Source: Acidobacteriaceae bacterium
GTDB lineage: Bacteria > Acidobacteriota > Terriglobia > Terriglobales > SbA1
Reading direction: 5' to 3'
Assembly: GCA_003136335.1 (NCBI GenBank)
Contig: PLEA01000588.1
Coordinates: 1 to 7,127, forward strand
Length of the DNA: 7,127 nt
Position 1 is the first letter of the stretch. Every line of letters starts with the position of its first letter. The notes below the pieces were generated by a model, which saw only the letters and a program-made list of their open reading frames with translations, searched no databases and was not told the DNA's origin. The translations under genes and the position numbers were made by a program. Positions 1 to 5,272 of the stretch are shown here, piece after piece.

Positions 1-1646
1 AACTCCTCCAGCAGCGCGCTCTTCGGCGCATCGCCCTGCCGTAAGATCGGGAACTCCAATTCCCCCAGCAGCCGCTGATAAATGTCGTTCATCTGCGCAT
101 AGCTGGTAAAAAGCACAAACGCCCGCCCCCGCGTAATTTCCAGCAGTCTGCGAATCCGCTCCGCCGCCTTCGCCGTAAATTGCGCTGTCCGAGGATCGGG
201 CAAATCCGGCGGCATATACAGCAACGCCTGGCTTTCATAGTCAAAGTGCGAGGGCAGCACCGACTCGCGCGCATGCTCCGGCCCCAGCCACTGCCGGATG
301 TACTCAAACCCGCCGCCCACCGCCAGCGTCGCCGAAGTCAGCACCGCACACTCCAGCTTCGACCACAAACACTCCCGCAGAATCGGCCCCACATCAATCG
401 GCGTCGCCTGCAGAAAAACATTCTGCCTCCCACGCCCAGATGTCTCAGCACCTTTGTTCGCTCCGCGCGACCCACCCCCCCCACCCCGCCGCTCAATCCA
501 AAAAACGGTGTTGCGATCCTTCGACTCCATCGCGAATCCAAGCTGCACCTGAATCTCCTGTGCCCGACGCACAAAGTTAAATATTTCCTTCGGCTTCTGC
601 GGCAAGCCCTCAAGTTCTCCCGCTACTCGCGTCAGCGCCTGATTCAGCGCCACAAACTCGTCCCCATTTTCCTCGAGAAATTCCCGCCGCGTATCGAACG
701 CAAACCGCCCCTCCCCCGGAGGCAGCAGCGAAAAAAAGAATTGCGACCGCTCCCGCAAACTTCCCAGCGCCCCGGAAAGCGACGCGGACATCATCTTGTT
801 ATGCTGCAGCGAATTCTCCACATCCCGCGCCAATTCCTCCAGCCGCAGATTACTCACCGAAATCCCGAAATAATTCCCCGCCACATCTTCCAATTCGTGC
901 GCCTCATCGAAAATCACCGCAGCGGCTTCCGGCAGAATCCCCGCATCCGGCGCTCCCTCCGCCTGCAATTTGATAGCGAGATCCGCAAAAAACAAATGAT
1001 GATTCACGATAATAATGTCGCTCTCCATCGCTTTGCGCCGCATTTCGGTGATGAAGCATCGCTCCCACTCGCTGCACTTCTGCCCAATGCAGGCGTCGGC
1101 GCGCGCGTCGAGCTTGTGCCAGAGCAGGCTAGCCTCGGGCAGTTCCGCCAACTCGGCGCGGTCGCCCGTTCCCGTCGTCTTTTCCCAGGCAGCGATGGCA
1201 CGATACTGCTCGATCTGCTCCAGTCCGCTCAGGACGGGCTGATCCGTCAGGTCGTACAACTTCTTGCGGCATAAATAATTGTTGCGCCCTTTCATGTAGC
1301 AGACCGAGAGCCGCCCCGCGATTTCTTTGTCATTTCGAGCGGAGCGAGAAACCTGCTTTTCGCCGCCACCGTACAGCGCCTGCTCCAGAAAAGGAACGTC
1401 CTTATAGAAAAGTTGCTCCTGCAGATTCTTCGTGCCGGTCGAAATGATGACGCGCTTTCTCGAACGAATTACCGGCATCAGGTACGCTAGCGTCTTGCCA
1501 GTACCCGTGCCCGCCTCTACGATCAGATGCCGTTTTTCTTCCAGCGCCTGCTCGACCGCCTGCGCCATCTGCAATTGCCCGCGCCGAAATTCATACGTCG
1601 GATGCATGCGCGACAGCACTCCGCCCGGCGCAAAGAATTGGTACAA
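1..1646 (-). CDS. dinG: DinG/XPD-family ATP-dependent DNA helicase, 3' end outside window
   Basis: Superfamily 2 iron-sulfur helicase; family members unwind DNA 5'-3' using ATP and act on repair and replication intermediates in the cytoplasm. The gene enters from the left edge, so only 548 N-terminal residues are visible. Numbered from the TTG at 1646, the Walker A motif GTGTGKT is at residues 46-52, cysteines suited to the 4Fe-4S cluster are C126, C186, C191 and C197, VNHH is near 214-217, the DEAH box is 247-250 and the SAT motif (TSATL) is 437-441. The last helicase motifs lie off the window. Start choice: TTG at 1646 has a strong Shine-Dalgarno GGAAGGA seven bases upstream and lies just before the conserved FFAPGG. 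An in-frame GTG at 1718 would add 24 low-complexity residues and has no good ribosome site. Oddities are two in-frame inserts, residues 96-106 (repeat-derived) and about 388-407 (glycine-rich). It is divergent from der. The family call is firm; DinG versus YoaA-type paralog is less so. Confidence 0.9.
   Translation of the reverse strand, partial: MYQFFAPGGVLSRMHPTYEFRRGQLQMAQAVEQALEEKRHLIVEAGTGTGKTLAYLMPVIRSRKRVIISTGTKNLQEQLFYKDVPFLEQALYGGGEKQVSRSARNDKEIAGRLSVCYMKGRNNYLCRKKLYDLTDQPVLSGLEQIEQYRAIAAWEKTTGTGDRAELAELPEASLLWHKLDARADACIGQKCSEWERCFITEMRRKAMESDIIIVNHHLFFADLAIKLQAEGAPDAGILPEAAAVIFDEAHELEDVAGNYFGISVSNLRLEELARDVENSLQHNKMMSASLSGALGSLRERSQFFFSLLPPGEGRFAFDTRREFLEENGDEFVALNQALTRVAGELEGLPQKPKEIFNFVRRAQEIQVQLGFAMESKDRNTVFWIERRGGGGGSRGANKGAETSGRGRQNVFLQATPIDVGPILRECLWSKLECAVLTSATLAVGGGFEYIRQWLGPEHARESVLPSHFDYESQALLYMPPDLPDPRTAQFTAKAAERIRRLLEITRGRAFVLFTSYAQMNDIYQRLLGELEFPILRQGDAPKSALLEE
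1329..1360. repeat. Dispersed repeat fragment inside the dinG coding region
   Basis: The plus strand contains GTCATTTCGAGCGGAGCGAG followed by AAACCTGCTTTT. It closely resembles a GTCATTCCGAGC-GAAGCGAG-GAATCTGC element that I recall as widely scattered, usually between genes, in acidobacterial genomes. Here it is read in frame on the minus strand as residues 96-106 of the helicase (E-K-Q-V-S-R-S-A-R-N-D), between the motif after Walker A and the first iron-sulfur cysteine, where most DinG proteins have a short loop. The match is from memory, not from a search. Confidence 0.55.
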
Positions 1647-1653
1647 CGAGGCG

Positions 1654-1660
1654 TCCTTCC
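1654..1660 (-). promoter_or_regulatory. Shine-Dalgarno deciding the dinG start
   Basis: The minus strand reads GGAAGGA here, seven bases before the TTG at 1646-1644. The alternative GTG at 1718 has only GAG in its upstream region. This is why the shorter start was preferred for the helicase. The inference would be overturned if homologs consistently align through the extra 24 residues. Confidence 0.5.
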
Positions 1661-1704
1661 CGCTGGGGCCAGTGCGGCTCGGTGAAAGAGGAGATGCGGG
1701 CTGG

Positions 1705-1733
1705 GAACTGAAAGCCACAGGAGTCTCTATAAT
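1705..1733 (+). promoter_or_regulatory. Candidate der promoter in the dinG-der divergent region
   Basis: A perfect -10 hexamer TATAAT occurs at 1728-1733 on the plus strand, 50 bases before the der start. The matching -35 position (1705-1710, GAACTG) is poor. The same AT-rich patch reads TATTAT on the minus strand and could also serve dinG, giving a leader of about 75 bases to the TTG at 1646. It is the most AT-rich patch in an otherwise GC-rich region. There is no experimental support. Confidence 0.3.
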
Positions 1734-1783
1734 AACTACTTCCGGCCGCGCGCATCGGCTGTCGCCACATTTAAGATCAAACC

Positions 1784-3274
1784 TTGACCCAGCCCACTTA
1801 CAATTCGACCAGCACTCTCGCCACCACCGCCGCCGGCATTCCCACAGTCGCTATCGTGGGCCGCCCCAACGTAGGCAAGTCCACGCTCTTTAACCGCATC
1901 GTGGGTTCCCGCCGCGCCATCGTCGGCGACGAACCCGGCATCACGCGCGACCGCCTCTATGGCGACGCAGAGTGGCGCGGCCGCAGTCTCCGCCTGGTCG
2001 ACACCGGCGGCATCATTGCCGACGACAAGGATTTCATCCCCGCGGAAATTTTCCGCCAGGCACGAGTTGCGTTCGACGAAGCCGCCGCCATCGTCATGGT
2101 CGTCGATGGACGCACCGAACTCTCCGCGCCCGATTTCGAACTCGTGAGCCTGCTGCGTAAGACCGGACGTCCGCTCTTCCTGGCCGTCAATAAAGTCGAC
2201 ACCATCAAGCAGCAGTCTTTGCCCGACGAATTCCACCGCTTGGGAATCAGAAACATTTTCCCGACTTCCGCCGAGCACGGCCGCGGCATCGACGATCTTC
2301 TCGATGCGATTCTGCCGATCCTGCCGCCAGAACCTGATCCCTCCAGCGCCGAAGAGTCCGCGCCGGCGAACGACCCACGACGAACGGCCAACGACGAATC
2401 TCTCGCAGCCGTCGACCAACAACCCACTCACGAAGTGAAAGTTGCCATCATCGGGCACCCCAACGTGGGCAAGTCGACGCTGCTGAACTGCCTGACTTCT
2501 TCCGACCGCGCCATCGTCTCCCCCATCCCCGGTACCACGCGCGACGCAGTCGACGAAATCGTCGAGTACAACGGACGCAGCTTCCGCTTCATCGACACCG
2601 CCGGCATCCGCCGCAAAGGCAAGACGCACCTCATGGCCGAAAAACTTTCCGTCGTGATGGCGCGCAAGCATCTCGAAGGCGCCGACATCGCCCTGCTGGT
2701 CATCGACGCAACCGAAGGAGTGAGCCAGCTCGACGCCTCCATCGCCGGATACGCCCACGAGAGCGGCCGCTCCATCATCATCGTCGTGAACAAATGGGAT
2801 CTCGTCATCAGCGGAAAAGAAAAAACCGCGCGCCCCACCAAAGCCGAACGCATGCGCGAAAGCAAGCGCCCCGGCGACCGCGACGCCTACGAGCAACAAC
2901 TGCGCTATGAACTCAAATTCCTGAATTACGCGCCCATCGTCTTCATTTCCGCGCAAAGCGGCAAAGGCACGGAGAAAATCTTTCCTCTACTTGAAGAAGT
3001 CGCCACCGAGCGCCGCAAGCGCGTCACCACCGGGCAAATGAACCGCTTCATCGAGCGCGTGGACTTCGACCGCGCCTCCGTCCCCGTGCGCCAGCGCGTG
3101 AAGATTCTCTACATGACGCAGGCCTCAGTCGCCCCGCCAACATTCGTCCTCTTCACCAACCGCGCCGTGAAGCTACATTTTTCCTACCAGCGTTTCTTAG
3201 AAAATCAAATCCGCGCAGCCTTCGGCTTCGTAGGCACCCCAATCTGGATCAAGAACCGCGCGCGAAATTCGTAG
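1784..3274 (+). CDS. der: GTPase Der (EngA), 50S ribosome assembly factor
   Basis: Essential double GTPase that binds the ribosome during maturation of the 50S subunit. The 496 residues show all family hallmarks. G domain 1 has GRPNVGKST at 26-34, T54 in the switch, DTGG at 73-76 and NKVD at 136-139. G domain 2 has GHPNVGKST at 224-232, DTAG at 271-274 and NKWD at 336-339. A C-terminal KH-like domain follows from about 395 and ends KNRARNS. The start is TTG at 1784: an in-frame TAA lies at 1772-1774 and no ATG is available before the first G1 motif. The ribosome site is weak. The protein is longer than the common 430-460 residues because of a charged linker (about 181-217) and a lysine/arginine-rich stretch after NKWD (about 340-368). 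It is divergent from dinG and convergent with the exbD pair. Identification is essentially certain. Confidence 0.98.
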   Translation: MTQPTYNSTSTLATTAAGIPTVAIVGRPNVGKSTLFNRIVGSRRAIVGDEPGITRDRLYGDAEWRGRSLRLVDTGGIIADDKDFIPAEIFRQARVAFDEAAAIVMVVDGRTELSAPDFELVSLLRKTGRPLFLAVNKVDTIKQQSLPDEFHRLGIRNIFPTSAEHGRGIDDLLDAILPILPPEPDPSSAEESAPANDPRRTANDESLAAVDQQPTHEVKVAIIGHPNVGKSTLLNCLTSSDRAIVSPIPGTTRDAVDEIVEYNGRSFRFIDTAGIRRKGKTHLMAEKLSVVMARKHLEGADIALLVIDATEGVSQLDASIAGYAHESGRSIIIVVNKWDLVISGKEKTARPTKAERMRESKRPGDRDAYEQQLRYELKFLNYAPIVFISAQSGKGTEKIFPLLEEVATERRKRVTTGQMNRFIERVDFDRASVPVRQRVKILYMTQASVAPPTFVLFTNRAVKLHFSYQRFLENQIRAAFGFVGTPIWIKNRARNS

Positions 3275-3284
3275 AAGAGCAGCT

Positions 3285-3312
3285 CACGTAGGGACAGCCG
3301 CCTCGGCTGTCC
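3285..3312. repeat. 28-nt palindromic intergenic repeat, copy 1
   Basis: The element begins CACGTAGGGACAGCC. GGACAGCCG (3292-3300) and CGGCTGTCC (3304-3312) form a perfect 9-bp stem with a 3-nt loop, directly after the der stop codon. A second copy at 6434-6461 matches at 25 of 28 positions. This is the pattern of a dispersed REP-like element. It sits in the der/exbD convergent region and might help end or protect both transcripts, but it has no T-run on either side and so is not a classical intrinsic terminator. Confidence 0.7.
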
Positions 3313-3372
3313 AGCCAGAGTCTGCCCGGAGAGAGCGCTGCGAGCCGAAGGGGCGAAGCTCGTCTCGCACGA

Positions 3373-3819
3373 CTACCGCATAGGGATTGGACCCCGGCGC
3401 TGATCGACCAGAAATGCAACTCTGATAACTCCAGCCGAGCGTACGGCATCCAGGACTTGCTTGACCGTGCCCCACCGAGCCCGCTGATCCACGATGATGT
3501 AGACCTTCCGCTCGACACCACGATCCCTTATTCGATCCTCAACCTTCGCTTGCAAAGCGAAGGCGTCGATTCTCTCGACACCAAAGTAGACCTTACCGTC
3601 GCGCATGATACATACCTGCATCACGTCTTTCCGAAGCGCGCCCGGCATTGGAACAGGATGCATGACCTTCGGGAGGTCGGCGCTGACGCCATGGTGCGGG
3701 TTATACGTCATCCCTTCAGCAATCAACACGACGAACAGCAGCGCGACTAAGATGCTGGCGAACGCGGTCGCGTCGATGCCGCTGAACAACTTCGACGATC
3801 TTTGGGATTGGTTCGGCAT
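3373..3819 (-). CDS. ExbD/TolR-family protein lacking the transmembrane aspartate
   Basis: Component type of the ExbB-ExbD/TolQ-TolR family, inner-membrane machines that use the proton motive force to energise outer-membrane processes. The 148 residues fit the family: a short cytoplasmic N-terminus, a single transmembrane helix (about 18-36, FASILVALLFVVLIAEG) and a periplasmic domain with the family-like RDGKVYFG, VYIIVDQRA and AGVIRVAFLVDQRR segments. The paralog just upstream aligns without gaps at the N-terminus (I-N-V-T-P-L-I-D against I-D-A-T-A-F-A-S). This places S22 where the conserved proton-carrying Asp should be; the only nearby acid is D16 at the membrane edge. The start ATG at 3819 is preceded by GGTGGA. 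It lies 95 bases downstream of the other exbD and is probably co-transcribed with it. A structural or accessory subunit role is inferred. Confidence 0.85.
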   Translation of the reverse strand: MPNQSQRSSKLFSGIDATAFASILVALLFVVLIAEGMTYNPHHGVSADLPKVMHPVPMPGALRKDVMQVCIMRDGKVYFGVERIDAFALQAKVEDRIRDRGVERKVYIIVDQRARWGTVKQVLDAVRSAGVIRVAFLVDQRRGPIPMR

Positions 3820-3872
3820 CCAGGTTCCACCGTCGCAAGAACAATTTTCGTCACGCCGCAGGCTCCTCGAAA

Positions 3873-3887
3873 AATTACCGCGTAATT
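3873..3887 (-). terminator. Weak terminator-like dyad between the two exbD genes
   Basis: On the minus strand AATTAC and GTAATT form 6-bp arms around a GCG loop, and the second arm runs directly into further T residues. The stem is AT-rich and short, so it is a poor intrinsic terminator. It could attenuate read-through from the first exbD into the second, or be chance. Confidence 0.2.
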
Positions 3888-3914
3888 AATCTCTTAGACC
3901 TTCATAAAGCCCAA

Positions 3915-4358
3915 TTACTCTCCCGCCACTTGTTGCCCCTGCGTCATCAACCCCACCTGCTGCACTCCCGCGTGATGTGCCAAATCAATCACGTTGGCAA
4001 CGTACAGAAAGTCCACGTCCGCATCCCCGCGGACGAAGACCACCTTCTCCGCGCGCTTCAAATAAATCTGCGCCAGCCGCAGTTCCAGATCCTCCCAGCG
4101 AACATCTTCCTGATTGATCTTCACTGTCGGCGGCGTATCCTTCGCCGTCCAAACAACCTGGATCACCACCGTGCGCTCGACTGCGGGTTCAGACGTTTGA
4201 TCTTTCGGTGGCTGAGGAATCTGCACTTTCTCCCCATACTCCGAATCCATCGCCACCACTAACATGAACATGACGATCAGGGTCAGCAGCACGTCAATCA
4301 GCGGCGTGACGTTAATCTGCGGACCGGATGGACCTCCGCCCGCCATGGAGAAAGCCAT
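3915..4358 (-). CDS. exbD: ExbD/TolR-family biopolymer transport protein (canonical)
   Basis: ExbD/TolR-type subunit that, with an ExbB/TolQ pentamer, couples proton flow across the inner membrane to work on TonB- or Tol-type partners. The 147 residues carry the signature INVTPLIDVLL (15-25), including D22, the conserved protonatable Asp at the start of the single transmembrane helix (about 18-37). A periplasmic domain follows with VVFVRGDADVDF and the AGVQQVGLMTQG end typical of the family. The start was placed at the ATG at 4358 because AGAGGAG lies nine bases upstream and because the family begins with a short Gly/Ser-rich tail (MAFSMAGGGPSG). An in-frame ATG at 4445 would add 29 uncharacteristic residues. 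It is followed by a second ExbD-like gene. No exbB/tolQ or tonB is in the window. It is divergent from the DinB-like gene. Confidence 0.93.
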   Translation of the reverse strand: MAFSMAGGGPSGPQINVTPLIDVLLTLIVMFMLVVAMDSEYGEKVQIPQPPKDQTSEPAVERTVVIQVVWTAKDTPPTVKINQEDVRWEDLELRLAQIYLKRAEKVVFVRGDADVDFLYVANVIDLAHHAGVQQVGLMTQGQQVAGE

Positions 4359-4367
4359 CGAGATTTG

Positions 4368-4374
4368 CTCCTCT
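4368..4374 (-). promoter_or_regulatory. Shine-Dalgarno fixing the exbD start
   Basis: The minus strand reads AGAGGAG nine bases before the ATG at 4358-4356. It supports the 147-residue form of ExbD over the 176-residue reading from 4445. Confidence 0.6.
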
Positions 4375-4480
4375 CGGCACGCGCGTGTCTGCAACATCAG
4401 ACACCTCTCCCGGCCGGAGAGTTCCCTCGTGCTGGTGGCTTTCAAGGACTCGAAAGCTGGTTAGGTTCCTGCTTTGGCAG

Positions 4481-4517
4481 CTACTCATTCGCGCGGCATG
4501 CGGGAGCTGAGTAGAAT
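4481..4517 (+). promoter_or_regulatory. Inverted repeat and possible -10 box upstream of the DinB-like gene
   Basis: CTACTCA (4481-4487) and TGAGTAG (4508-4514) are perfect 7-base inverted repeats separated by 20 bases. The right arm overlaps TAGAAT (4512-4517), a five-of-six match to a -10 hexamer, about 46 bases before the ATG at 4563. No good -35 stands at the right distance. The arrangement could be an operator over a promoter or an RNA hairpin in a longer leader. Confidence 0.25.
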
Positions 4518-4562
4518 GGAGGCGAAACACGACCGTCAAATCTCGGTACAACGAGGGACGCT

Positions 4563-5087
4563 ATGAAACATTCGATCTGTCTCTTTCTGCTTCTCGCAGC
4601 AACTGCAGTTTTCGCGCAGGACAAGAATCCAGTCACATCGGTGGTGAAGGAAATCCTTCCGCACCAGCAAAAGAACCTGGTAGCCGCAGTCGAAGAGATG
4701 CCCGCCGACAAGTTTGGCTACAAACCCACGGAGCAGCAGACGACGTTTGGCCATCTCGTCCTGCACATGATCGGGGCGAACAATCATTTGTGTTCGACGA
4801 TCGGAGACGTGCCCGAGGTCAAGCCGGCGGTGGCTCTGACAGAATCCGACAGCAAAGACAAGCTGGTGGCGGCGTTGAAGGCGAGCTTTGAATTCTGCAG
4901 CACAGCGCTCGCCAAGGTAGACGACTCCAAGCTCGGCGATGAAGTCGAGTTATTCGGCGGCCGCAAAGGACCGCGCGCCTTCGCCCTGATCGCCCTCACC
5001 AACGACTGGGCCGACCACTACAGTTCCGCGGCCATGTACCTGCGCCTGAACGGCCTGCTGCCCCCAACCGCGCAGCCCAAGAAGTAG
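4563..5087 (+). CDS. Secreted DinB-like (DinB_2 superfamily) protein
   Basis: Small four-helix-bundle protein of the DinB/YfiT-like superfamily, whose members often bind a divalent metal through histidines; the reaction of this one is unknown. The 174 residues start with a clear signal peptide (MKHSICLFLLLAATAVFAQ, likely cleaved near residue 18 or 19), so the mature protein should act outside the cytoplasm, whereas most DinB relatives are cytoplasmic. Family-like stretches are the N-terminal helix with LPHQQKN (H34), the GHLVLHMIGANNHL segment (H64, H68, H75) and the C-terminal NDWADHYSSAAMYLRLNG helix (D150, H152). H68 and H152 are the likeliest ligands by analogy. The start ATG has GAGGG five bases upstream. 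It is transcribed alone, divergent from exbD and convergent with the radical SAM gene. Fold assignment is good; function is unassigned. Confidence 0.82.
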   Translation: MKHSICLFLLLAATAVFAQDKNPVTSVVKEILPHQQKNLVAAVEEMPADKFGYKPTEQQTTFGHLVLHMIGANNHLCSTIGDVPEVKPAVALTESDSKDKLVAALKASFEFCSTALAKVDDSKLGDEVELFGGRKGPRAFALIALTNDWADHYSSAAMYLRLNGLLPPTAQPKK

Positions 5088-5116
5088 CTTTTTGATTTTG
5101 AGAGGCGTTTTGAAAG

Positions 5117-5237
5117 GGCGCGGCTTTTAGCCGCGCCGTGATTGCTGTGCCAGATTAGCCGCGAAGCGGCGTCGGAATGCAGCCCACGGCGCAAGCCGTG
5201 GGAAAAACGTGAATAAACACACAAGCCCCAACGGGGC
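5117..5237. repeat. Composite of four small hairpins in a convergent intergenic region
   Basis: Four back-to-back dyads fill most of the 185 bases between the DinB-like and radical SAM genes. They are GGCGCGGC/GCCGCGCC with a TTTTA loop (5117-5137), GCCGC/GCGGC with a GAA loop (5158-5170), CCCACGGC/GCCGTGGG with a GCAA tetraloop (5183-5202), and GCCCC/GGGGC with an AAC loop (5225-5237). The last two, joined by an A-rich spacer, resemble a dispersed intergenic repeat unit I know from acidobacterial and planctomycete genomes. The first hairpin could end the DinB-like transcript, although no T-run follows it. No coding potential is convincing here. Confidence 0.6.
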
Positions 5238-5272
5238 GAAAGAGGATTTCGCCCGAATGCATTAAACAAGCT

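Noticed and set aside
180..1274. A 364-codon open frame on the plus strand opposite the DinG helicase.
   Set aside because: The minus strand shows Walker A, iron-sulfur cysteines, DEAH and SAT motifs in one frame. The plus-strand product is an Arg/Pro/Leu-rich shadow.
1647..1718. N-terminal extension of the helicase to a GTG at 1718.
   Set aside because: The extra 24 residues are Ser/Pro-rich and the GTG lacks a ribosome site. It is kept as a possible alternative but not used.
1736..2956. A 406-codon open frame on the minus strand opposite der.
   Set aside because: It is an antisense shadow of a GC-rich coding region. Its protein is dominated by low-complexity G/D/V/F runs, matches no family I know, and der on the other strand is unambiguous.
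4359..4445. N-terminal extension of exbD to an ATG at 4445.
   Set aside because: The added 29 residues are unlike any ExbD tail, whereas AGAGGAG sits correctly before the ATG at 4358.
5117..5237. CRISPR array or tandem repeat.
   Set aside because: The hairpins differ from one another in sequence and there are no equal direct repeats with unique spacers.
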